From contig NW_019211455.1 in the NCBI RefSeq assembly GCF_002443255.2, positions 46,336,863-46,400,862 on the forward strand: a stretch of 64,000 nucleotides of DNA, read 5' to 3'. The notes beneath the pieces were generated by a model. That model was given only the letters and a program-made list of their open reading frames with translations. It was not told where the DNA came from and ran no database searches. The DNA comes from Varroa destructor (lineage: Eukaryota; Arthropoda; Arachnida; Mesostigmata; Varroidae). Each line of letters starts with the position of its first letter. Position 1 is the first letter of the stretch. Below, in pieces: positions 49,864-61,390 of the stretch. Both the position numbers and the translations under genes were made by a program.

Positions 49864-50589
49864 TCATTTGAAGAGGTTCGAGATCGGCTCAGCCCAAGTG
49901 TACAGCATATCTGTTGTTGCGTCCAGAAGACCCGCTAAATTATCAAAGAGCTTAGTGCACTTCTGATAGCCGCTTAAACACCCGTTCGAAACGAGCGCGC
50001 CAGCTCGAATCGGGGTTAAAGGGCGATCACCACGCCGTCTCCAAACACGTCGAGAGCGCCGCTTCCTCAGCGCTTGAGCACTAGGCCACTTGCGAGACCT
50101 CAGACGATACCGTGTCATAGTTCCTTTACGGCGATTTCTGGCTAATTCCTCAATTTCGAATTCGGACACGCGGTCACCTTTTATATAATTTGATCGAGCT
50201 AGTATTCGTCGTTTTGCTCGCACTAGTAGACCTGCGACTAAATATACAGTACTCGCTCAACTAATTTAGGCCTTACCGTATGTATGGCTTTGGCCTTGGT
50301 ATGAACAAAATACACCAGATTTAAATGAGACATATAATATGTGAGATTCCGAACGTGATGGGACAATAAAGTCTTGTATGTATAAGTGTAAAAGACCTAA
50401 CCTAGAAAACTGATTATGGCGCATTTCAAACAATGTCGGAACTATACCAAAGTCAGAGAACAACGAAATAGTTGTACTGACATTTTCTATCCGCTCTGCT
50501 GATGAGCTAAAAAGTGAATCCCTGCACGACAATGGCGGCAACAGGGGCTTAGAGGCAAGCACTGGAATAGTGTAATATGCTTGTGTCAT
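49864..50589 (-). CDS. Candidate two-exon arginine-rich protein, about 226 residues
   Basis: Exon 1 runs from a true ATG at 50589 to 50277 and ends at a donor GTAAGG (GT 50276-50275). Exon 2 runs from 50231, after gtcgcag, to TGA at 49866-49864. The 45 bp gap is short but within the lower range for arthropod introns, and it joins phase 1 to phase 1; the total of 681 bp is an exact multiple of three. The first half is Ser/Leu-rich without charge clusters. The middle is strongly basic, with RKRRSRRVWRRRG-type clusters suggesting nucleic-acid binding or nuclear import. The C-terminus is neutral and ends NLFK. Past the stop a different frame continues with a Glu/Ala-rich coding-like stretch (EEFQKAQEAEASS), hinting at a frameshifted tail. 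No family was recognised; a capsid-like or retroelement origin is only speculation. Confidence 0.35.
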
Positions 50590-50599
50590 ACAGATGAAT

Positions 50600-53500
50600 G
50601 GCTCTTATACAATTCAATGGAACACAGTATCGACGCCAACACTCGAATGCTCAGTATATTTAATGTAGCGTTTGGTATAAAAGCTGTTGATGACAAACTG
50701 CGCCGAGCTATAATGCGGAAGAACTGTTTCTAGGAGACAAGTGTTTCGAGGGAATCCTTTTAGACCTCATGTTTCTAAGCTAGATCATGGCATAAATGAC
50801 ATTAGCTAAATCATCGTTCAATAACAAAAATCTTAGCAAGCGACGCTAGGACACTGACTGAATTAACAGTCAGACGCGAAGCTTGGAATATTCACTTCAT
50901 ATAGGTGACAAAGTACAAACGGCACTAGTTTCCTACGAATGCATTTTTTTAACGGCGACAATAGCGGCGCAATTTACGAATACTACGAATGGAAAAGTAA
51001 TAGCTTTTGCAAGTTAAGTGACTTTATATCTATAGATTATTGTGGCGAGGCATAATAATAAACGGGATGGACCTTTACTCGGCAGACGTAATGGATGGCT
51101 TACCTATAGAGGTTTCTTGTTGTGGATGAACTAACATGGGTGAAAAAGAATGGCCGTTATATGATCAGTCAAAATATGAATTGCAAACCAACGGTTTCTA
51201 CGATCTTGAAAAGAAACGAGTGCCATATACGAAATCCGTAGTATCGGAAATTGTAATTACTTTTGAAGACTTCGTCCTTTCCAATTAATATTAGTGAAAG
51301 TCGAGTGTATGGGTCACTGTGATTTTGCTGCATGTCAGTTTCTGATCCTGTACATTAGCTTAAAAGTATTTAGTGGCCGGCCGTTTTTCAAGAATCGTGG
51401 GAATATTAATCAAGATGCCCCATAATATGGGGAAAGCGTGCCAAGGAATCCGAATGCAACAAATCTAAAACGGGATCCTACTATAGCCCATCTTAACGAT
51501 GCCTCACAGAGCGCATCCGTGCCCTCCAACGATGCGAATCCAAACAAAGTAAAGCCATGCGTTGCAAGATCTAACCTTCATGTTTATAAACAATAACTGC
51601 AATATTTTGGAAGTTAAGCTCACAATTTATTGGGAATCTACGCTCCAGCACCATTTACTACCCACGTCATCCACGACAACCGTAATCAAGAGTCAGTAAT
51701 CTTTGGCTGTCGTCCTAACAGAGCTCTAATATGACTACACCTAATTAAGTATTTCGTATTCAACCAACGCCTTCTGTGGTACGAAGCCAATAGGCTTCGT
51801 CCCACAGAAGCCTCGCGTCATCCTTGCTTGAAAACATAATTTTTCCTTATTCTGGCTGGGCAGCTCTCTTTGAATCCACAGTTCTACGCTGTCAACCTGT
51901 CATTTCACCTGAATTTAATCTACAAACAAGGCATTTACCGTTTCTATATATTCTTTAATTTATGTTGGTGCTTCAGGTATTACTCGAAGCGTTTAGATTT
52001 ATATCGAAGAATATGCCGGTACTGTCCAACTTAGGCATAGCTTTGGAAGTGTTTTAAACCTAATGCCAATATTGTCTAGTCTTAGCCAAGCACAAATGCT
52101 AATCTATCATATACACACACACGAAACCTAAATTCAGACAAATGTCGGCGGGCTGCCGGTCGCAACGGGCATACGTTCATTCGCTACTCCTGATAGCAGA
52201 CGAAAGTCAGTTCTTTTCACAAGAAAATAACAAACGTATCGGGAACAACAGTGAACTGTTTTCGGAACTTGAGAAAACATCGGCTGTTATCCAACCTTTA
52301 GGCGTCCACTAAGGTAATAAACACTTCCGGCATCTTCGAGTGGACAGTGCGTCGTGTCACAAATGCATGAGCGGGCGCAGTCGAAGCACAAGCAGGTTTT
52401 AACGTAGCCACAGGATAATGGAAAAACCTGTGAAAGGAAAGAAAAAATTGCTACTATCGCTCAGTGATATTCTGAACATCCTTCTGTATTGATAAGGGCG
52501 TTAGTGGTGAAGTTTTTTGAGTGGAAGATGTCACGAAGACCTTAGGTACACGTCTTGAGTTAGAGCAGTGCTCTGTAGGTATAATAAAAGCAGGGTGTTT
52601 GGCCGTTGTGGTTTGTTGGTCAGTTCTCTCAAGACTAAAGCAGCGGTTCGTCTATGATTTCTCCGTGGCAAGAAGTTTTTCCGTCGGTGTAAAGATGAAT
52701 CGCAAGCTTGGTAACAGTTTAGACGACAGGCTTATCATGTGTAGAAGCAATTTTTTTGATGAAATTTGTCTTTGAGTGATGTCTAGCGAAGATGACATAT
52801 TACCATATTTCTTCAAGAAACGAAAACGCATTCGTTCACCTATTCTGTACAATACCATACTCGTAAATAAGTGTCTAAAGGACGATCATACGCCTTAATA
52901 ATGACAAGATTCTGCATGGGCTCATACGAGTCGGCTAATGCAGGATCGGCTGCTCGAAAGGAGAACGTGTGTTCTGCTGTGTACACGTGTTATGCCTTAA
53001 CAACTATGATTTAAACGCGTTAAGTTACTATTATATAGAGTCTAAACGAGAATTTAAGCATTGGCATAACATCCGACTCGCTCAATTGTGCCTTCGCGAG
53101 CACCGTCAATAATGGCACCTGTAACATACGCAAAAATTATTTTCATGTCTGTTTTTGTTTAGATAGGCCCAAATTATGTACCGTAGGATGTAATTACATA
53201 TCGTAGTTAATGAGCAGAGATAAAGATGCTCTAACGAGCTTTTTTACGGCAATTCAATTCGCGGAGACGGATTCACTAGAAGAGTAGGGCTCTTTGCGAC
53301 TATCTATCAACTGCAAGTAATTTGGCGAGATAAACTGTCAGCTGATTTTATCAGTTAGATACGTAACCAGACTTGTAATTTGTACTTATGTAGTAAAAAA
53401 AAAACTTCAGATAAAAATGTGATTAGTGCTATTAGCAAACGTGTAATTATAGAGAGCGACACTGTTTAGGATTATAATGCTACTTCTCATAATGTGGTTG

Positions 53501-56500
53501 GTGGAGATTTCTCTCGGATGACGTCGCCGTAGGAAGCATAACCTTTATCACGATTCGCAATTACAACTCTAGTTCCTAATGGTCGCATACTCATCACATG
53601 TTTAGGATTTCGAGCCTCGGCTGGCTTTCGTCCTGAAATGCTTCATAGCTTCAGGTTGTGAGTCGCCGTAAAATGCACACGTTCGAGCTCGTAACAATAC
53701 GATCTCCATCCGTTTCTCAGGCGTTGTTAGTAATGTCAGCGCTCAGTAAGCTTCATGACTTAAGATCCGAGTTTTATGAACGCATAGGTTCGTTTGGCGG
53801 TAGTAGGGGCCGATAGCTGTTGCAATATCAAACAGTTTCCTTCCGTTAACTCGCGATGTAAAAGATGACGCGTCTCACGAGCGAAATTCAAATTGCTCAC
53901 GTACGCCAGTAAGTTTTCCAAGCAGTACCCAACAGATCGATGATCATACGAGGGATGAGCGAATTATTCTGAATTATGAAAATATATGCGAATGAAAATG
54001 AAAAAAAAACTTCTGAACTCTATGTGCACGTAAGGAATTCATACCTAGCTAGATACAAAAGTTATTAGGTTGATACCCTGTATTCAGTAGCAAGGTACTG
54101 TATGAGCTGTTCTAATTCAAACGATGAGCTGCGGGTTGCTCACCGGAACGCTCAAAACGATGTGCAGTTGTCTATCTGCCAATGGCCAACAAAGATGTAT
54201 GTGCTCGGTGTAGTTGACGAGCCCAGTCAGCTGTAACAACGATTGAAATGGCAGTTAATTTATTTGTATGAAAAAAGAGACATCCTCATTTAGCTATTGC
54301 GCGTGTTCGTCAGAAAATTTTAGTAAAACGTTTACGGAGGGCGAATCGTATATCACATGATCCTTGTGTGGGGCTGAACCCTGATGATTCGATTCATTTC
54401 CGAGACCACTACTCTGAATTCTAAATTCCTATTTTACTTCACCTTAAATCAGACCAGATGTGGTAGCTTTGACTGAATCAATTGACTGCGGTTTTTCTGG
54501 TGTGGCTCCCCACCACCACCACCACAAATAAGGTTGACCCCCTGGCGGACCCCCTTTCGCCATTATCGAGAATTCGAACAAATAGCATTGTTCTGAACAC
54601 GTTCACCCCTCAATAGTTTTCGAATGAGCAACTTCTCCAGTTTTTCTTTTCAGTAGAGATTTGTCCTACGAGTATTTTCGTATATACTGTTTCTTTGATT
54701 CGCGAATGTAACGAAAAAAGCCCCAAAGGACCCCCATGCATGCCTCTATGACCTTCATATCGACAATTATCTAGTCAAGCACCTGTGATCAAGTGATAAT
54801 CAGTTTTATTTCGCAAAAGATACGTATTTTTCTATGATCGTAAAGACCTAGTCTACTGAAACACGTTTTTATCTTTGGCTCTTTCAGTCATCGCCACCGT
54901 CTCTAAAATCTACTCAACTCCGCGCACAGAGGCTAAATGAGTGCGTGGAAATGAAAATCATAGAGATGCCGATCTCACACCCCCGAAATGGTACGGATGA
55001 GTAACGCTATTTTCAAGCGTCAGTCATGAAAACCTTTGCGGCATTGGCACGTACTTTATTATTAGGCGAATTAGCCCCGACCTAGTTCACAGGTTGACTT
55101 CTGCTTGCTACTATAGGTTAGTCATTTTTGTTAATTTTGTAGGACCGGTTTAAACCTGATAGTCAGTGATCGTCAAATAAGTCGAGTTTCAGCTAGATGT
55201 TTTTGCGCGCAGCTACATTAAGGCTCAAACGGCCCGCTACGTTTTCGATATGTGGGCGGACATCTAAGTCTCGAATCAGAAGATGACTTTGCCGTACGTT
55301 TTAAAACAAACAACTCCCCTTAGTGGCCAGCTCGCGCTGCCACGTGGCCAAAGTAATTCCAGCAATGATGGTAAAGCCAAGGGCAGCTATCTGTTTATTT
55401 GACAACTTCACATGACACGTTCATTCCCAAAAAACTCCGGCCTACTTCTGTATAAATACAGGCCATTTGCTATAGAGGTGAATCCTGAATTATTTAAAAG
55501 TAATCCTGTTGCCATAAGACTCGATTTAAGCCGCGTTTAAGAGTAGGTTTTTGCTGTAAGGTTTCATTATAAGCTCGTTTATTCAGAAAACAGGGACCAT
55601 CGGTGGTTTCGCTCTGGGACTATGATTCGACTACATGTATCAATAAAACTACTAATCTAATTTCTTGTATCTATCCGTTTGTTTATTTGTCATAAGCTTC
55701 CAAAAGGATGTATACTCGGGTCAAACCTATGCTTCTTATTTTTTCTATTATTCTATTTCTTTTTCTAACGGTACAGTTTCAATCAATTTTGCGTCGAGCA
55801 TTGGTAATCCATCTGAAAGTGGGTACATAATAGCTCTACGCTGTCAGTTTTTTTAGCCTGACTTTAGTACTGCGGTAATTATGATATCACGAGTACGACA
55901 ATAATATTGCGGAAAAATTAGGCGAACTCCCTTAATTGCATAGCAGCTTTTCGAGTGTTGCTAAATAAGACTTTTCCAAAAACGAACAACTATCTAGTGA
56001 ATAACGGTATAATTACAAAAATAATTAACCGTACATTATTACACCCAAACTTGTTTCTACAGATTTATACACAGATAGCACTCATTAAGGTTTGCAAATT
56101 GAGAACAATATCTATATGGAGGCATAGCCTCTCAGGGAAGTACATCGAAATCCCACCTCGAGATGATTTTTTAACCATACTTTACTATTAACTACATGGA
56201 GACATGTGTGTTTTTTATTTTCTAGTGAAAGAGTCGAGCATGATCGAAATATCATGTGATTTCGTGGAGCATCCCCGGAAAGTTCGCTCGCTTCCTCCCG
56301 AACTGACTACGCAGTCTCCACAAGAATCTTTGAAACCATATGGTGGTTTGCGACGCGCTATATTTCTGCTAAAGCTAGTTTGTTGCCTGGGGGATCTATG
56401 CATGGTTCATTAAATATGACACTAATTTAAAAAGCCTTTTCTGTATTTAGCTATGTTAATTTTGCTCACAGAAGCAGGTAATTAATTACACTGCCGGTAA

Positions 56501-58790
56501 AAAGGTTTTGCAGTTCGTTTGTTATTTTCTGTCGTATGTTTCATATTCAATAGGAGAACTAGTCAACAACAATGACACAGCGTTACATCTGAGGTGAGAA
56601 CTTTGCAACTTGCACTTTTGAAAACTTCGACAAACTGTGTGGTCTTAAATTAGTTCTATGCAAATAAAATCAAAGCACGAACCGACGTCACGAGGTTTCA
56701 CTTCCATTTTGAACCACCATTGAACGACGACGAACATACGCTTATAAACTTTTATATCAAGAAAAGCTAAGGCGATTCCATTACATTTGCAACGAATTCA
56801 AGCAGTCGTGATTGCCTCATGACGGACTCGAGCTCCAACTGTGGCTTTTAAACATATGTTAGCGATATTGAGCGCACCTATGAGAGTTATTTTTTAAACC
56901 GTTACCTTTTAAATAATAACCACAAAATGAAGAACCTTTCAACTTCTTTTAACACACACGCGTTTTATGTTACATATTAATTTTCTTTTTCTTTCGAGCT
57001 TATTCAATATAATATTATACAATACACCTCGTACATGTCCATATTGAATGCAAGTTTATATTGAGCTAGTAAGCGTGCCCAGACGGGACTTATGTACTTG
57101 ATATCCTCGTTGATTGCTGATGTCTTTCGCCCATTGAGAAAAACTTATCGGAATTAAGTACCTCCTCTAGTTTTTGAGATGTTTTTTTTCGGCATCTTCA
57201 AAAGACGCAGCGTAACAGACTAACAGTTATACATCACTGTCATTGACAAAAATCAAGAAGTGAGACCATTTGGCGCACTTATGCTGCTCACGGTGTAGCC
57301 GTAAGCTTCAGTTAATGAAATTGGCTTTGAGGTGTGTCATTCAGATGTTGCCATCTACAAAACGGCCATAAAAAACGCGGTTGGCGAGCTCAGTACGCGC
57401 CGCAGCAGCTCGTGCGGTGTTCCTGGTCGATTCATCGTGAGACAAGCTTGAAGCCCGGAGACGAACAATCATCATTCTGAATATATATTTATAGTATAAC
57501 GTCTTCGTAGTTAACGATAAGTTGAAGCATCACAATGTCCGCCTCAAATCGAACTCCACAATTACGTATCAGAAAATAATAAGCGCTTGAGCGACGCAGT
57601 TGTCTCGAGCTATGAAATGCGATTATCGGCCGTAACATCAAATCCCGCAGGAAACGAAAGCGTGAATTTGAGTAACTCTACGATGAACTAATATACTTTT
57701 CAGAATGTTGAAAAGAACGAATCTCGCAAGGACACTCATATCTATGTAAGCCATTGCAAAAACTTTGTGAAGGATAGTCAAAATTCGAAATCTGCCGCAA
57801 GCAAGCTTGGTCTCAAACTGAGGCCGACTGGTCATCGGAAACAATGCTTAATCTAAGCAATAACAGCAGACATAAAGTTCGCAATCACCCATTATTTGGC
57901 CACTGTTCGACAAACACCGAAACAGACACCTTGTTTGCATCCGACATCGAGCAACAAAGCTTACGATTGAACTGATATCGAGACACAATCAACTGAGAGT
58001 CATCATCTGTGTGCCGGTCTCTAATACCCGTCACCATTATTTCGACGGGACACGCCACGAATGTGAGACCAAGCGAAGATCTACTGGACCAATTTGAAGA
58101 TTGGTGGGTCACATGACGCGGAAGTCATTAGTAATAATGATTATGGATATAATTCCTATATAATGTACTGATATTCACAGTAAGCAGACATAAGTGGAAT
58201 TAGCTGGGCAAGAAATGAAAAGTACGATCTTTTTCTATATTTATCAAATATGATCGATTGTAGTGCAGCTTCAGTCGTAGTTCAAACCTCCCAGAAAACT
58301 GATTTCCTAAGCCTAGGACTCCGTGAAGCCGCGATCAACCTCAACACATTGCGACACATTCTAGAATTTTTAATGGAGGAATACACATAACACGCAGTTT
58401 TATTTGGGCTAAATACGCTTCAGTAAAACAACGCGAAAATATTCTAGGACTCTTTCATTTAACTTTACCTATAAAATCTTAAATAAAGAACGTTTCATAA
58501 TGTAGCCCTTAACCCTGAAACAAGTTTCACACCGAATTACAAAGTGTGAACCGTCTATTCGGTCGACTACCCACAGGCCCTATTTTAAAGCTTACGAAGA
58601 CGGTCATCAATAATCTGCCATAGACTCTTACTCTTTCTCACCAAGAACCTCCCTCAAACACACACACACACATATCACTGCGCTACGCAAATTTCGACTG
58701 AGTTAAGTGGCCCCATATTACTTCGTACATGCAAAAACCCGCTGCATGAGACATTCATACGAAACGTGCAAGCACGTATTACTTCAGTCC
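50600..58790. other. No strongly supported gene
   Basis: Eight kilobases of mainly AT-rich DNA. It includes a hairpin at 51771-51810, a CAC run at 54511-54525 and short open frames. A clean 50-codon ATG ORF lies at 51136-51288; another frame over the same bases reads VDELTWVKKNG, faintly like a transposase DETWV motif. A minus ORF of 75 codons lies at 58112-57885. Open frames at 52521, 55955 and 56204 have no motif. A CA repeat lies at 58660-58671. Confidence 0.4.
51771..51810. repeat. 18-bp inverted repeat, one mismatch, 4-bp loop
   Basis: 51771-51788 and 51793-51810 are reverse complements except for one position, with aata between. The arm begins cttctgtgg and ends acgaagcc. Confidence 0.9.
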
Positions 58791-58796
58791 TAGCAG

Positions 58797-60444
58797 GTTC
58801 ATAAAGATAGCCGTTTGGAGAACGTTGAACATTTGGCGCGCCAATTGTTAATACCCGAATCGGCGAGAGACAGCCGCCGGCTTCACAACACTCACAAATC
58901 ATCGGGTGAAAGCCTGCTTAAACGTCGTGCGCTACCTCGCTGCTTCGTCGTGCTATGTGCTAACGACACCTTAATGGTGGCAGGTACATTGGCCTTTTGG
59001 GTAGTAGTTTTCCGACCAAGCAATAAACCCTTAGCGCAAGATAAGTGAGCTCGAGGCGCATAAAAAGCAACGTTATTATCTAATGATAATAACGTTGCTT
59101 TTTATGCGCCTCGATTGCTAAGGGTTTATTGCTTGGTCGGAAAACTACTTGTCTAACTAATCGTTGTCATCGTCAACTGCTTCTGCTGACCGGTTAATCG
59201 CCGAGGCTGCGGAGGCCAAGCGCTAGTCTCTTCGCAGTAACAAAAAATACCGCGCAGCCATCTGCACGATCGTTAAGACCCATATTAGCGTTCAGCTATA
59301 CGCTATGGTCGGCGTTTGAGGATCCGTGGAAACGTTAGAGAGAAGAGAAGAGGAGGCAAGTCAAATCAAATTTAATTTATTCAGCTTTGTTGGCAATTGT
59401 AAAAATAATTTAGAATACACTTCTGTGCAATGCATACAGTTCAGGCGCATCTAAAATCCGTAGGGCCAGACGTAACGTTCACAATGGAATGTAAACGTTT
59501 TTTTTTATTAGCAAATATCCCAGCTAATGGTAGAATATTCTGGACTGCTAAAGAACCGCACGGGATTCGGTAACATTTTTGACCGGCTACAGTGGCTCAA
59601 TGGTAAACTGGATCGTGAATGCAGCCCAAGGAGACCATTGCAAGGTTTCCATCATTTGAAATTCTAATAAGACATATACCGTTACCATCATATGCTGCGG
59701 ATAGGTATTTGAGCGTTTTTACGAAATTCCTGCGATGGCACCTCTTGATGTCGTCGTACTTCTTTGCTATCCTTCTGAATCAAAATGTAATCTACAACAG
59801 GATGTATGTCAAACAAGTACAACCATATTAATATGGGACCCCGAAAAGTCAACTTAGGAATTGTTTCCAGATGCAGGAAATAGCAACGCACGCAAAAGTT
59901 ATAAAAATATAATAATTAAAAAAAAATGTGCAGTATATTACGGCAATGATGGCATTAAATCGATGCACCTTTTCGGCGATAAAAGTTCTTAAAAAACACC
60001 CTGATTCTAGAATTGTAGCATTTCATATGTGACCTATGTTAAATTTTTTGCGGATAAGTGTTGCTCGTGGAATCTGCTTTGCTTTAATTTTCAGTGTCTC
60101 TTTTAATGTTCATTTATACGAAGCTTTCGCCTCCTTCGTTAGTTGTCCTCTGCTGCAGAACAGATTTTTCCTTTACTACTACTACCAAAGATGAGGACAG
60201 CTTGATTCTCTTCACCAAAGGTCAGGTCGCAGTATCTTTGGTGCCAGCGTCACAGCAAATTTCTTTGACCCTTCGGCCTCAATTCGCTGAGGTCTCCTAC
60301 AGCTTCGGAAATGGGAGTCATAACTGTGACAACGATAAAAGACAAAGCCGTATGCCTTCAGGCTCCGACGTTTCGGGCTGTGCTCGCTTTTCTGAGAGCC
60401 TTAAGGCTCAAACTTCGAGTTTTAACCATAACACGCTGTGTTAA
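58797..60444 (+). CDS. Candidate two-exon gene end, product unknown (exons 58797-58983 and 60095-60444)
   Basis: Exon A (187 bp) follows a cttcagtcctagcag acceptor and ends at CAG/GTACAT (GT 58984-58985). It is fully open, starts in phase 0 and ends in phase 1. Exon B (350 bp) follows an excellent acceptor (gctttaattttcag, ending 60094), starts with two bases completing a codon and ends at TAA 60442-60444. The phases match. Exon A encodes a basic Arg/His/Ser-rich part ending in a hydrophobic stretch that continues into exon B (SLLMFIYTKLSPPSLVVLCC), a possible membrane helix. The rest is polar, Ser- and Thr-rich, with cysteines. The 1.1 kb intron carries the large palindrome and an antisense coding-like frame. 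No perfect AATAAA follows closely. No family was recognised. Confidence 0.35.
59003..59149. repeat. Near-perfect 147-bp palindrome (fold-back)
   Basis: The outer arms 59003-59035 and 59117-59149 (33 bp) and the inner arms 59052-59080 and 59085-59113 (29 bp) are exact reverse complements. The loop is taat (59081-59084). The only asymmetry is a 16-bp spacer in the left arm (59036-59051) against 3 bp on the right (59114-59116). It lies just after the donor of the exon ending at 58983. Confidence 0.95.
59597..59774 (-). CDS. Coding-like frame antisense to the 58797-60444 intron
   Basis: The minus strand has an acceptor-like acattttgattcag before 59774. It is followed by 58 codons of balanced composition (RIAKKYDDIKRCHRR at the start, DGNLAMVSLGC near the end), ending at TGA 59599-59597. 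Two other frames over the same bases are also open, so the preference for this one is subjective. It could be the terminal exon of a minus-strand gene or chance. Confidence 0.18.
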
Positions 60445-61345
60445 AGGCCCGCTTTGATTTGCTTTATGTCTTGTAAACTGCATCAGTTGATGTTATACAA
60501 TAATAATGGTAATCGATAAGCTTCAGCACAGAGAAAAGTAAAATACCACAGAGTTGACTAGTATACTTTTTCTGCGTTTCGAACTCTCACCTCTGCACTA
60601 CGCTGTTTTAACGGAAACGTGGAACTGAAAGTTTTTCTCTAAACAGCTGTGTTCAAATCAATTTCTTGACTGGCGAAGCTAATCCATTACGTGTGAGCGT
60701 CACATCAATACCTCATGCATTCATTTCGCCTGCGGCAAATTGACGACAAATGATACCTAGCCTAACTGACACTGTGAGATGTTGCACTACGTGAATACAC
60801 GCGCTACGTACATTGTAACAGGCTACGACATCGTGCAGTGTATTTCATAACAAAACGTGAGAAAATCGAAGGTGCACGTAATAGACTGTTAGATCATAAG
60901 CCAAAGCTGATATTGCACCGAAATGCATCGCCAGGATCTGATGCGGCAATGTCTATAGAGCGTAAGATTATATAGTAAGGAAAGTGTTATGACAAAGATA
61001 TTACTCGAACATCTTTATAAATTATAAATTCTAAAAATCTATTATATAAGATTTTTGTGTTAACACGGATCATGGTCTTCTTTGTCACTTTTCGCTATGT
61101 CTCACGCAGATGATTTTAAAAACAAATCACCAGTAATTGCAGTAATCCAATTGTAAGCGACATAAGCTTTTTTCGAATCGCCCGCCCGATCTTACCCGAC
61201 CCCCTTATCTAGACCCGCCAGTGCTGACAAACCAAATGAGTTGGGAAAATTTCGTAGGAAATCAATCGTTCGATTAAACCGCTTCGTTTTACATTTCGAC
61301 AAAAAAAATTCATACATTTTCATGCGGTGGGAAAAGAGAGTATAG

Positions 61346-61390
61346 ATGCGGCGCTTTTTCAGAATTTGTTGTTGTTGGCACGAATATCAA
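61346..61390 (+). CDS. Possible tiny first exon
   Basis: ATG at 61346 opens 15 codons (MRRFFRICCCWHEYQ) up to GTAAGG, with a second donor AAG/GTATGT five bases later. The peptide is basic and cysteine-rich. The frame is open without splicing to 61693 but becomes Asn/Asp/Lys low complexity. Confidence 0.15.

Noticed and set aside
54511..54525. CAC run that could encode His or Thr repeats
   Set aside because: Short microsatellite with no open coding context.
57885..58112. Minus-strand frame with a possible retrotransposon Gag-like PP.F...GI.. pattern
   Set aside because: The pattern needs a frameshift and lacks neighbouring protease or reverse-transcriptase motifs.
59590..59606. A-box-like tggctcaatgg
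   Set aside because: Matches the Pol III A box but no B box follows at the right distance.
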